From Agrypnia vestita (lineage: Eukaryota; Arthropoda; Insecta; Trichoptera; Phryganeidae), in the NCBI GenBank assembly GCA_016648135.1, contig JADDOH010004260.1, positions 166,371 to 230,370 on the forward strand: a DNA stretch of 64,000 nucleotides. The letters run 5' to 3'. A program made the position numbers and the translations under genes. This document shows positions 43,549 to 54,420 of this stretch, piece by piece; the first letter of the stretch is position 1, and every line of letters begins with the position of its first letter. A model generated the notes under the pieces. It was given only the letters and a program-made list of their open reading frames with translations. It was not told the DNA's origin and did not search any database.

Positions 43549-43729
43549 CTTAAAAAATACGTATTCATGTTTGAATTTCAGCTTTAAATTAATTAATTAT
43601 TAGTTATTAATAGGTAACTTCTTCAAAAGGAGCAAAATAATTTTGTGGTAACATTATTAATATAATTAATAAAAATTAACTTTGTTTTCACCACTTATGT
43701 ATGCATTGAAAAATATCAACATGTTTTTG

Positions 43730-44033
43730 CCCTTTGATTGTCATTATTTTTTTATAGGAAAAACGTGTAGAAATTTTTATGTTAAAGTTGAGGAATACTT
43801 GAGGCGTTTAAGCAACAATAATTATTCCGAATTTTCTAACCATCTTTTGGTTATGGGTCATTCATTTGATATTAATAAGGGTTTACAAATTTAACATACA
43901 AATTATGCAGAATCACACTTTGATAAATAAGAAATTTTGAAAATAAGAAAAAGTGTTAATAGTAAATTGAATATTATAAATAACCAAGTCCCTTTTGCAA
44001 ATAGTTATCTTTTAAATTTGTTTTCATGTTAGT
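43730..44033 (+). pseudogene. Penelope-like GIY-YIG endonuclease remnant, family C
   Basis: The frame reads DCHYFFIGKTCRNFYVKVEE, YLRRLSNNNYSEFSNHLLVM, GHSFDINKGLQI and stops at 43892-43894. A shifted frame then gives SVNSKLNIINNQVPFANSYL and LNLFSC before a stop. FFIGKT followed by a Arg/Val-rich helix and N..S.FSNHLL..GHS matches the YIG half of a GIY-YIG nuclease. The first half and the RT are absent. The family differs in sequence from family A. Confidence 0.6.
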
Positions 44034-44126
44034 AGGTACTTCATTATTCTTCATTTTCCACACATAATTTTTATATTTTTACTGTCTATACCTCGATTTT
44101 AAATTTTTAATTTTTAAGTTTAATTG

Positions 44127-44175
44127 TATCCTATCGAAAGGGCCATGGGCTCTGAAACATGTTGATATTTTTCGA
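44127..44175 (+). ncRNA. Hammerhead-like motif, decayed, family C
   Basis: TATCCTATCGA, a stem GGGCC/GGGCTC around ATG, then GAAACATGTTGATA. The 3' half (GAAAC, palindromic ACATGT, then T and helix I GATA pairing with TATC) is well kept, but the CTGATGA box has become CTATCGA, so activity is unlikely. Confidence 0.45.
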
Positions 44176-44264
44176 TACATAAGTGTTGAAAACAAAGTCC
44201 ATTTTTATTAATTATATTAATTAGTACATATTACATTAATTCATTAACTTTTAATTTTGAGTAT

Positions 44265-44325
44265 ACATTATATCCTAAAAAAGGAACAATTGGCCCCGAA
44301 ACATGTTGATAATTTAACAAAATAG
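44265..44325 (+). ncRNA. Second hammerhead-like unit, decayed, family C
   Basis: TATATCCTAAAAAA, a GC patch GGAACAATTGGCCCC, then GAAACATGTTGATAATTT. Helix I (TTATC-like with GATAA) and the 3' half survive; the CTGATGA box is lost. Two units about 140 bases apart resemble the partial tandem terminal repeats of Penelope-like elements. Confidence 0.45.
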
Positions 44326-44524
44326 TGGTTTATATAAAGTTTTTTCCTGTTAAGTATAAAAATGTTATTGTTTGTAATATCATCTGTTTTAAGAAAATAT
44401 AAAAGTTGTTTTTCTTCCTCTTTCCAAGGCCCACTTCCAAGACAAGGCTCTTCCAGTTCAAGAGAATAAAACACCTGGTAATACAGTACATTATGCTTTT
44501 ACAGCAGCAACATAACCTAAATCC

Positions 44525-44551
44525 GTACGCAGTGCACGCCACTGTCTCTTG
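44525..44551 (-). mobile_element. hAT-type terminus
   Basis: GCAGTGCACGCCACTG matches the right end of the 846-bp hAT-type element (TGCACGCCACTG). No matching left end was found nearby. Confidence 0.4.
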
Positions 44552-45840
44552 CTATATATAATATATAAATATAAATATTCTTTATATATAAACAAGAATG
44601 GTCGTAAAATGCAATTTCAAACTCGTGGACTTAATAAGCAAATAACTAATAAAGTTTATTATCAGCGTTCAAGAATAATCTAAATTATTGGTTGTATTTA
44701 CTATTAACATCGCACTTTATTATATAATTTGCCGTTGAATTACAATACCCACGGAAGTACTGACAAAAGATAGCCATTTCAAACGATTATTTCATAAATC
44801 GACTACCAACTTAAACAGAATTACATTAAATAAAAAAATTATATTAAAATTCCTAAACCGCAGCGCCATTGACGCCTACTTGCACTCGAAACGGTTAAAA
44901 TTGGTCTTACCATAAGGATCAAGATCCCGTGAATGAAGTTATTATTCTATTTGTAAAGTAACGTTACCGGACTGTGTATCGTGTATTTATTATCGCCCCT
45001 ACGAGTAATCTCTTTAATATGATCAATAAAATCATAATAATTTGGGCGCGTGAAATTTCAGTTCATCTAATTGAAGCCAAATTTATGGACGCATTTATCT
45101 CTTATGGACCGCATTGGACTTTTACTTTAATTTTACACTATATTCAAAATCGGCGTCAATTTTTTAGAATTTCGTAATATTCTTCGTTAATAACCCAGTC
45201 GTAACTCTACTTGAGTAGTGCTAATAAACTCAAGAGAGAAGATTTAATAAACCATTTTTTATACTGAAACCTCACCATATCCATAAAGCACTTTTAAATT
45301 CAAAATACAAGTTAGGTGCAATGGAATTCATTTTAGCAATATTTTTTGAAGTTATACTTCTTTCGCGCATTTATGGAAAAAAGAATTGTAACGGAAGCAG
45401 AGGGGACGAAATGCCCTCGCATCCATTAAATTATCAAAAATTTATTCACTTGAAATTAGTGTTTCGGTAATATAAAAAATGTATTTTCGATCATCTTAAA
45501 TCGAATACCAATCATAAAGATGCTCAATTTAAAAGCTGACGAATGATTGGTTAATGAATTGAAAATGAAAATGCCAAAAAGGGCCTTCTCGTACAAAATT
45601 CTGTATTTCATGTTATTGTCGATGTTTTTTAAGAAAGTTTTTTAAATCATTTTATTTTAACGTAGAATATGTTTATTCAGAGGGATATTCATTGGTATGA
45701 AATTTCCTTAAAACCATTCGTAACACATTTTTTTAATTTTCACTTTTACCTTATGTTTTATTTTCACCTTTATTGGTATCGGAATGAATATCAAACACCA
45801 GTCAAACATTTTTTAAGTCAAATTTTTGCAAGGTGCAAAG
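44552..45840. other. A/T-rich DNA, nothing recognised
   Basis: Short plus frames at 44974-45177 and 45669-45872 are hydrophobic by composition and have no domains. Confidence 0.4.
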
Positions 45841-45844
45841 TATT

Positions 45845-46085
45845 TTTGGCAACCTCCAATATTCCATTTTAATTAATTTTTAATCAATTAATAATAATAT
45901 AATAAATAATAAATTAATTAATACATTTTAATAATTTAATTAACCAATTCAATTTTAATTTTATTCATGTATTTATTCTAATTCAATTTGTAATTCATCA
46001 AATATTAATATAATTTATTCTAATTAAATTTCAATAACAATCTTAATTTTAATACAACTAAATTAAATTTATTTAAAAATAAAGT
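45845..46085. repeat. Very A/T-rich low-complexity tract
   Basis: About 240 bases consist almost only of AATTAATT-like words (TTAATTAATTTTTAATCAAT and similar) with very few G or C. No unit length is fixed. Confidence 0.85.
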
Positions 46086-47505
46086 TACTTCTGTTGAAAT
46101 TAACATAAATCTTACTATGTTTGTAAACTGCTTTTCATTTATCGTTAACTTCTCGCCAAGCTAATGTTTATTTTTTCCGCGTAAATTTTTTAGACATAAT
46201 TTCAGAGTAAAATTTATAATTTATTAAAAAATATTTTGACAAATACACCTCTGGTTAAGGGATAGTTTAAGATTATGTAATATTAACCCATTCGCTGCCG
46301 TCACTCCACGAGAAAAATAAAAGTTAACTCCCACACAGTAAAGGAGGAAAAGATACATACGTCACAGTCTTAACTATAGTATTACCGGGATTAATTATGG
46401 TATGATCATCTCACTTTTTTTCTTTTATGTGTAGTGCCAATAGTAGTGCAAATGAAAGGGAAATATATTTTTTCTCATGTGTCATACAAAACTTCTGAGC
46501 GGTTGACGTATCGCTCATGTCTGCTTGATTTAAACTGTTTTTCTCGCTGAAACAATTATAAATAAAACATAATTCAAGATTATTATGAAAATGGCATCGT
46601 TAACACTGGTCAGAAATATACTATGGGCCTGATGTTGTTGATTAATATATTTTATTCATTAGGCGATTTTTTAATTATATAAAATAATCCACGATTTTAT
46701 TCACAGGGTAGCGTAGTTTAATAATGAAGTGATTTTTTTATTTTTTATTTTAAGAGCCATACAAAGACGTTTGATAATGAATACATTAAATACAAACAAA
46801 ATAAATGGTTATGTCCAATTAAGAGCATCTGCAGCATGCATTTTTAATAAAAAAGAAATGCATTTTAGAAAAAAAACACAAAACCCAGTCAAAAAAAGAG
46901 GCATTGCCTGCGACGAAAAATTTATGATTTATTATAGAAAGTAATATGACCCAGCAGGTACACAAAAAAACATGTTGCGGTTAACATGCAAAAGTCGGAA
47001 GTTTCTAAATTCATTAGGACCAGCTAATAGAAGGTATGTATATTGTTACGGACACTTTTCTTAAAGTTATTTAAAGAAGCGTTAAACACATCCACCCCAT
47101 CCAGCTGGTTGTATAACCTGCAACTGTTGGTGGTGGGATTGTAATAAATTAATTCTTAAAATATGTTTATAAAATATACATAAATTCAGTTAAATAATAT
47201 ATTCAATTAATTAACACCATGACACGTCTACTACGGACACTTGAACCTGAAAATGAAAAACAAACATGAGATTGGTCAGAAAACTCTAGTACACGCAATT
47301 TTTCGCCATGCAGTCATTCTCAATCAATGAGAAAAATCATCACTAACATCACATTTTGCAGGAGAAATTAAAAGGCAGCTGAGGCGTAGATTATCTTAGT
47401 TAGGTCACTTCTGAATGTGGCTAATTGTCTTAAATACCGGTGGCCTCATACACCTTAAACAGGATTAACCAGCAATTTGCAACATGGTTGCCAACCATCA
47501 AAATA
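46086..47505. other. A/T-rich DNA, no supported gene
   Basis: A 71-codon frame (46729-46944, +) is Lys/Arg-rich and contains ACIFNKKEMHFRKKTQNP; no family was recognised and the A-rich DNA explains the composition. Confidence 0.4.
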
Positions 47506-47512
47506 AGACTAT

Positions 47513-47870
47513 ACAGGGTGTCTCTTAGCTTCCAAAAACTTCCAAAGAGTCTTCTTATTCAATTTTGAATATAAAATATCATTTACGCTTTGGTAAAAAT
47601 GTTAATAGGTAAAGATATAAGCAACATCAAAGGTTATATTGTTTCAATATTTCTGACCTATCTTCCATAGAAAGGTAAGGTTTCATGAAATAAACATTTA
47701 ATATTAAAAAATTCATTCGTTTTGATACAAGAAAAATAAAATAAAATGATTGAAACCGATTTGAACCAAAATTTTTCGTAAGGTTTTAATTATTTTATTA
47801 TTCTTGTATCAAAGTGAATGAATTTTTAATATTTGATATAAATTACTTTCGCGATAGTCTAACGTTTTAC
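47513..47870. mobile_element. Inverted-repeat element with CAGGGTGT-type end
   Basis: TATACAGGGTGTCTC at 47513 resembles the inverse of 35860-35875. Internally, ATTAAAAAATTCATTCGTTT plus TGATACAAGAAAAATAAA (47703-47742) is the inverse of 47790-47832. The adjoining ATTTGATATAAATTACT also occurs at 702-717. This suggests a dispersed DNA element with subterminal foldback; it carries no transposase. Confidence 0.45.
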
Positions 47871-48240
47871 AAAAGACATGTCAGAAATATTGAGAGAAAA
47901 TTGCAGCCTTTGATGTCGCTTAATTCGTCAACTCTTGACATTTCACCCAGCGTCAAAAATATATTTTATTCAAAATTAAAGAAGATGATTTTCCTGAATT
48001 TTTTGCTACTGACTACGAGACACCTGTGTATGAAGAAGATGAAGAAGTTAGCTGACATTTGGTGGCTCTGCCCTCAATATTGACTTCACATCTTCGATAT
48101 TTGTTGATTTGGTCGGTAAATTAATGAATGCAAGTAAATTAAGTATTTATATATATATTTTGAATGTTTTTAATGTTAGACTTGAAGATTCATTAAAAAT
48201 AAATTTTAAAATCATACTCCGGTGTTAAAGGGGTTAAACA
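47871..48240. other. Unassigned stretch with an acidic open segment
   Basis: In one plus frame 47965-48054 reads KEDDFPEFFATDYETPVYEE and DEEVS before a stop. It looks protein-like but is short and lacks a start. No family recognised. Confidence 0.25.
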
Positions 48241-48244
48241 AAAA

Positions 48245-50425
48245 CTAGCATAAAGTGGCCACACCATTGTAAGTTCTCCCACCGACGTGTAAATTGCCCA
48301 TTAACATGCCATCTCCAATCCATTCATTATTTTTCATGGAGAAGGTAAACTTGAGCATAAATAAATACGTGCATAGGTGAGCACCATTATATATTATTGA
48401 GAATGAATGTATACAGAATATATGAAATCCCAGTCTCGGAATAATTGCTAGACATGGTGTAAATACACACCTACATCCATACGTAGGTGGAAAAATATAT
48501 GTCGGGTGTAAGGTGATCACGGGCATATGAGGGGGCCAACTTTCATTCTCCTTCATTCCATCTTTAACATTTTGAACGATTAGAAGCATTAAATGAACGA
48601 GTGTAATTTTATGTGTAACCACAATATTGTCAGATGTCTAGGCTAGGAAGGAATGAATGAAAACAGTGTAAATTAATTAGCGATTTACTAATAATTCAAT
48701 GTACAAAGTCACAACGAATTAAACTTAACGCTATTCTTTAAATCAAACTTTTTCATTCGTAAATATATCATTCATTCGTAAATAAACACTTCATTATCGC
48801 TGGGTAACACGTATTCAACATTCACTAGAACATTCCATCCAGTTCTCTCTCGCAGTATTTATCGCATTTATTTATTTCGCCAATTAATTACTTTGCTTGA
48901 TTTCGCACAGAACGAACTGTAAACACGACAACTACTGCGCCGCGGCCGGCGCCGTATTTATACCCGAAAATGCTGGTATTTTCGTACTTTCTAGATTATT
49001 CTAGTATTTTCGAGAAGTTTTTCGTTGCTTCTAGATTAAACCAGGCATTTTCAGACATTTATAGACCTTTCCCGAAGGTTGTATATCACCCTAGATGGTT
49101 ATAGGCTGGACAAGGAATTCGGACAGTGCGTAATTCTTTTTACCGTCTCGTTACAATATTAATACACAAATAAATTCAGAAAGTATAATTTCCTCTCTTA
49201 CACGCTTTGCCGTATATCATACGATACTCATGTATCACTAACGAGTTTTAGAGTAGGATTAGAGATATAATGATTGCTATGACTTTGGTGAAATATCTAC
49301 AACTAATCATACAAACACGTTTTCAAGAAAAATTGACAGATAGCAATTGCAAAACTTCCAATTCTGCCAGATGATCGTTTACAAACACGTCGTACTATAT
49401 TTTCGTGAATCGGAGATTGGCAGTTTTGCTTTTGAATCCTCATCACAATATTATTTCAAGACCCAAAGAACTCACAATATTCGGTATTACCCCGAGGTGT
49501 TTCATAAACAACGTTGATCCTAAACTTGCGCACCTCACACTCGCGAGTCAATATTGTACCCCGTAAAAGTCAATGATCTACAACACTTTTTTAATTATAT
49601 TATTTGTCTTAATTTATTAGTGAACATTATTTATATTTACTTTGTCCTAAAAGTGTAGTAAGTTATCTTCAAAATGTTTAATAAATATTTTCACTTTGTA
49701 CAATAATTTCACACTAGTGTCAATAATAACCTATTGTCAGAGTATAAAATTATACAAGGATGAATTAAGCCCTTTCTTTAGTTGAGGGCATTGGGAGACG
49801 GCGGGAGTGTCCCCGTCGCGTCGTGCATATTTAAGGCACATTTATAATGCAGTTAAAGTAGTTCTTCTTGCGTGGTTAAATTCCCTAGTGAACAAAGAGT
49901 ATTTTTTATAACAGACTGCATTTTTTTTAATTCGTTCCAAATCGAGTATCTTCAAGTAAACCCGTATTTTTGTAATAAAGCGACGTATTTACTTAGACGT
50001 TGTACTTTTTAAGATTATTTACTTTAACCTTTTCATAATTGGTTCAATATTGATAGGCTAGTAATATTGTTTTCAACAAACAATTCAAACGTATTTAAAC
50101 CAGACCGTGTGCCAAGAAATTTAAGTTCATGTCTATACACTTTGATTGACTATGCTATTAACCATCTGTTTGTTTGATGAAATTAAATAAAGAAATATTT
50201 AAAATAAACTAATAAAATTTGATTACACATTAAGTTTCTATCCAGTCATATTTGAATGCTTATAAGGCAATTAATGGATTGATAATATTTTTTCAGCCTC
50301 ATTGTAACGAATGACTTGGTTTATAGTGTAATTTAATAATTGGTAAGTGGGAACTCCTACAAATGATAAATCTGCAGTAAAGATAATTTGGATCTTAAGT
50401 GAGATCTAGAACATGTTGTACAACA
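48245..50425. other. Intergenic DNA, no supported gene
   Basis: A 125-codon minus frame (48245-48622) has no recognisable domain and an irregular composition. At 48935-49090 a GC-rich word (GCGCCGCGGCCGGCGCCG) is followed by repeated TTCTAGAT-like words. GGGAGTGTCCCCGTCGCG (49803) resembles GGGAGGGCGTCCCTGTCGCG (52971). Confidence 0.35.
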
Positions 50426-50436
50426 AATTTATTTAA

Positions 50437-51560
50437 AAAGTTCTCAAGTTTCCAGGGCCGTTCAGAATTTTCTGTGCGTAGTTTTCTGGAACATTCTGCC
50501 GTGTATGTGTGACCTCTTCGGTCAACGTTTTGGATCCCATTACAGGGTCCATCATCAGGATTGATGTGAGAGAGTATGCTGAGAATGTCATCCGCCCTTG
50601 TTCCAAGATTTTATATGTATTTTTTTTTGTAATATGTCAATAACATCGAAACCCTTAGGACCTTCCACTATTTTCTGTAATACATATCACTTTCTGGAAT
50701 TAGCTCCATCATTCGAGAAACACCTAGAAAAACATAGAAGCGACGAGAACCTTCTCCTAAACACTAGAATAATCTAGGAGGTTCGATAATCCATTAAGGA
50801 GGAGTAATAACAGCGTTTATGAATAGATGTATTTCTCCAGACTAAAGTTATTAGTTAGACAATGTATTTATCAAAAATATTTCCAATTTTTGTTTTTCTG
50901 TTTCAGTGTTGTTCCTTTCATTCTACCGTGGTATCTATGTCTGGCAGGATCTTTTAAAGAACTTAATACATCCGCCGTTCTAAATACTGTTATCAAACAA
51001 TATTGTTTATATTCATAACATATTATAATTTGCATTCAATAAAATATTGATACTTCAAAAACATGTCTAACAATTACAAAATATTCCTTATAACAGAGAG
51101 CCCTATATTTTGAAAAATATTTTATATTTTATATATAATTCTAGAAATTATTTTCAATCAAAGTGCACTTCTAATATCTACACCCATAAGTTACACCTTA
51201 ATCTACACATATATTTAAAATTCACCCATAACATAACATAACAAAATATTCCCTATAACAGTGAGCACGTGCGTATTTCGCACTGAATCGAACTGTCAAA
51301 TACAACAAATCTGCGTGGCGGCCTAAATCCGCACTATTTTCATCCAATAACTGAATTACCGAACCTCATAGATGTTTAGGAGAAGGTTCTCTAGGCTTTT
51401 CCAGTGTAGCTAATTCCAGAATGCGGTAGTGTATTATAGAAAGTAGTGGAAGGTCCTAGAGGTTTCGATGTTATTGACATATTACAAAAGAAAAAAATAT
51501 AAAAGATTGGATCAAGGTGGACCACATACTCAGCATACTTTCTCCCTGATTTTCTTGGCC
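50437..51560. mobile_element. Hammerhead-bearing repeat with inverted arms, family D
   Basis: Arms at about 50556-50768 and 51363-51560 are inverse copies: GTAATATGTCAATAACATCG, ACCTTCCACTA, TCTGGAATTAGCT and GAGAACCTTCTCCTAAACA all recur inverted. Left of the first arm is a hammerhead-like motif (50521-50565). The outer left part repeats 12571-12668. The short plus frame between the arms (50827-51018) has no domain. Linked to Penelope-like elements by the hammerhead only. Confidence 0.5.
50521..50565 (-). ncRNA. Hammerhead-like motif, family D (one core change)
   Basis: On the minus strand: CTGATGA, the stem TGGACCC/GGGATCCA with loop TGTAAT, AAAAC in place of GAAAC, then ACGTT, whose ACGT is palindromic. 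The invariant G of GAAA is mutated, and helix I retains only two or three pairs. Confidence 0.5.
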
Positions 51561-51694
51561 TATTTATTATTATATGTTCACACTCTTGTATTTCTAATAT
51601 TTGACTCGGATGTCCTCAACAGCGACAATCATAAGACAGACGTTTATTCATTTACATTTAAACAAAACTTTGTTATATACACTCGTTGAGCTAT

Positions 51695-52060
51695 TTTGTC
51701 TCTCATCGTCAGGTGTAATAATTTTCTCATTCTAGTCTACCCTCTGATGTTGCGCAGCCAGGACATTTGCCTTCTACCAATTTGCCATCTTTTTTCTGCC
51801 TCATCTTCGAATATGAGTCGGAGGAGGCGATATTTTTCCCCACGTAGTACGTGACCCAAATAAGAAAACTTCTTCACTTTAGCATTTGACAGTTCTTAGC
51901 TCACCACTGGCTCCAGCTCCGTGTTGCTGACCGTATCGGTCCACGGTATACGAAGCATGCCGTGTAATGCTTCCGACCGATTCGTAACATTAACTTTCAG
52001 AGTTCATATTTCACAGCCAAATAAGTAACATTTATCATTCTTTGCTTAAATTTTAGGTTT
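51695..52060 (-). pseudogene. LINE ORF C-terminal relic
   Basis: The minus frame reads IPWTDTVSNTELEPVVS, a stop, ELSNAKVKKFSYLGHVLRGE, KYRLLRLIFEDEAEKRWQIG, RRQMSWLRNIRG and a second stop. YLGHVLRG.KY.LL followed by a Gly-Arg-Arg and SWL.N is a common C-terminal segment of insect LINE reverse transcriptases. About 90 codons, no RT core. Confidence 0.65.
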
Positions 52061-52152
52061 GGGTTATCATCGCAGAAGAAGGCCCTTATTTGTAAACTGT
52101 TGTCAAGTTAACAGAATGTTAGTAAACTTAGTAAAAACCACTACCAGATCTA

Positions 52153-52196
52153 TGGTCTACCAGTTTCAAGACGTACCCGTCTCTTCATCAGGACCA
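52153..52196 (-). ncRNA. Hammerhead ribozyme motif with complete core, family B
   Basis: On the minus strand: helix I 5' strand TGGTC, core CTGATGA (52185-52191), helix II with AGAC/GTCT pairs around a G-rich loop, GAAA (52164-52167), C, then TGGTA and helix I 3' strand GACCA. Helix I is five perfect pairs. Helix III would be ACT/GGT, too short with no loop for a single molecule, so a dimeric fold is implied. The cleavage position would be after the A of GTA. Confidence 0.7.
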
Positions 52197-52335
52197 ACAC
52201 TACACCACTACATTGACAACACTATACACCCCAACCATAGTATTGTCAAACTATCACCACTACAAACTGATAGTTTGACAATACTATAGTTGAGGTGTAT
52301 AGTGTTGTGAATGTAGTAGTGTAGTGTAGTGATAG

Positions 52336-52386
52336 TGTTGATAATGACGAAGAGACAAGTACGTCTCGAAACCGGTAGATCGTAAA
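52336..52386 (+). ncRNA. Hammerhead-like motif in right arm, first core base changed
   Basis: ATGACGA (C to A at the first core position), stem AGAGAC/GTCTC around AAGTAC, GAAAC, then the palindrome ACCGGT and AGATC. The right-arm copy keeps GAAA and the cleavage context but has lost the invariant C. Confidence 0.55.
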
Positions 52387-52489
52387 TCTGGTAGTGGTTT
52401 TTACTAAGTTTACTAACATTCTGTTATTATGTCTAACCACAAAGTTAATGCTTTAAATATGAATAATATTTTGTCAAGTTATTCATGTA

Positions 52490-54300
52490 CGGGGGTGGGT
52501 GGCACAGTGGAAATATTATTTTATCATTAAAGGAAACAAGTGCAATAATTGGTAAGTATTACGAAATGTGACGCTTTTTATAAATATTTTGAATAGCGTT
52601 GATTTCATAGTTTTTCTAATAGTTCAATATCCAAAACGAACCCTCACTACGCGACCCGTCTACCTATTCAAACATATTTAAATATTACTGGAACACTAAT
52701 TTCAAATGCAATTCGTAGTCTCGCATTTTCGCTACATGCCCCGCTGCACGTATTCCCGCTACAATACGCACGCTGCGTGTGCGCAACTTCCGTTACAATA
52801 AAAAATTTACCCTCAATGCACGAAAAGAGGATAACTTCAAAAATTAAACCGATTTCCCTTACTACAAACGACGTGCAGTAAGGGGAAATTATTGAATCAT
52901 CGTTCCAACCTTTAAATCAAAGTAAAATTTTAATTGAATAAGTGCATCTGTAGACGTACCACTATAACTTGGGAGGGCGTCCCTGTCGCGTAACAGAAGT
53001 TGTCAGAGTGTAAATTTATTACACAATACATAATGTACAGAATGTCCGGTGACCAGTGTCGTATTAAATACAGAAATTTGGTCGGGCAGCGCTAAAGAAA
53101 CCATGCAGTAATGGCGGCCTGTCTGTCAAACTGTCAGACGGTAATATCGGTCCATTATTCGCTTTTACAGCTTCGCAAAACTTTAATACTTTATTGGCAA
53201 TTGTTCTTACACCATCCCGGACTGTTTAGGATGTTTTGGACATATTAATTCAGTGTGTATATTGGTAATCAAGATGTCACAGCTCCCGACCAAATACAAA
53301 ATTGTACTGAATGACAGGGCGAGGGGTTACCGCCGGGTGCGGGCGGGGCGGGTTTTCGTTCAAAATTCGCCGCACGCCAAGTTACGTTGGGCGAGCATTA
53401 ATACTTCGATATAACATGCACAATCATTTGAACCGGGTGACATTACTGTTGATTCCATCAGCCAGCTGCACCGCGTCTTATCGCCGTCTTGTATCTTTGT
53501 AACTGTTAGTAGGACTTGACATGTCTGCCTGGGGTCGCGCCGGAAGCTGGGTTATCTAACATCCTTCACAGACTATTGTGCTTTATCTCATTTCGATACA
53601 TGAATCAATCACTCTTCTAACACTTCTACGCGTCTGTAGCTTTTTAACGGATAATATCCCGTAATGAGGTTAGGCCAAAACAATGTTAATATTGTCTAAG
53701 CGTCATCATCTACTTTACCTTATCTTAGGATGTTTCTATCCTAGGCTAAGGACTCGACAAGTTAATTGAGCAATCAATGCCCAATATGTCTTAATACAAT
53801 TTTTTTCAGTTTTTAGTGACGTTTTTCCAGTTTAATCCGGAGGGGTCCAGCAGATGCCAAGAAGCTACATTGTCGTATAATTGTTTCTCGGACATTCGCA
53901 AGAAATGTCCAAGTAATTTTAAAACTCGGGAACAGCATATCCATAAAAAAATAACCCATAAAAACCAAGTTTTCATTACACTCCCTTTCTCAATTACTAG
54001 TGGAACCTGGTTTGGCGCTTAACCTACGCGTTGGGCTTCGGTCGGGCGACACTACAGAAGGGAATAATAAAAAAATTCCAAAAAACCAAAATTATACTAT
54101 AATCAGGTTCCGTGTCTACCAGACGCGTTGAAATATTTTCATAGAACCTAGTAAGTTGTATGAAAAAACCATTAAAATTAGAAAAATCCAAAAATTTATT
54201 AACTTTTTAACGAAAATTTGATAGACCTTCTTGATCGTCGCCACGGGTCTACTTGCAAAGTTTCAGCTCGATTGGATCACGGGAAAAGGGTTAAAAATCG
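52490..54300. other. Intergenic DNA with GC-rich patches, no supported gene
   Basis: GC-rich, CpG-containing patches lie at 52730-52795 and 53300-53410 (GGGTGCGGGCGGGGCGGG). The short frames at 53311-53502 and 53816-54022 have no domains. TTGGCGCTTAACCTACGCGT near 54012 and the tail to 54305 look like part of a dispersed repeat whose end recurs at base 1. Confidence 0.35.
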
Positions 54301-54305
54301 ATCCA

Positions 54306-54380
54306 AAGTTTTTTCGTTAGACGAGCAGACAAGTAGACGCCACGAGTTAAAAGAAAGGAAGTAATTATTGTTTACTTTAT
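54306..54380. repeat. Dispersed repeat, matches bases 1-75
   Basis: CAAAGTTTTTTCGTTAGACG, AGACGCCACGAGTTAAAA and GGAAGTAATTATT parallel the first 75 bases of the window. Confidence 0.5.
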
Positions 54381-54420
54381 AAATCGTTAGACTCAACCCC
54401 AAAAAAAAAATACGATATAT

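Larger units (their letters stand above)
43620..44345 (+). mobile_element. Composite Penelope-like copy, family C
   Basis: The left end (43620-43735) is an inverted terminal repeat with TTTTGTGGTAACATTATTAA, TTAACTTTGTTTTCACCACT and ATATCAACATGTTTTT. The middle (43736-44030) is the C-terminal coding part. The right end has a direct-oriented repeat with a hammerhead-like motif (44120-44230) and then a second, partly tandem one (44265-44345). This inverted-plus-tandem arrangement is characteristic of Penelope-like insertions. Confidence 0.65.
52109..52436. mobile_element. 328-bp foldback carrying hammerhead motifs in both arms, family B
   Basis: The left arm (52109-52258) and right arm (52262-52436) are near-complete inverse copies: outer AACAGAATGTTAGTAAACTT, middle AAAAACCACTACCAGAT, inner TGATAGTTTGACAATACTAT. 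Each arm includes the hammerhead region. The right side continues into ATGTCTAACCACAAAGTTAA, shared with 18430. Two such inverted units suggest terminal repeats of a hammerhead retroelement that lost its middle. Confidence 0.8.

Noticed and set aside
48245..48622. 125-codon minus frame
   Set aside because: No domain, no repeat context and no neighbouring exon-like signal; one frame of this size is expected by chance in 64 kb.
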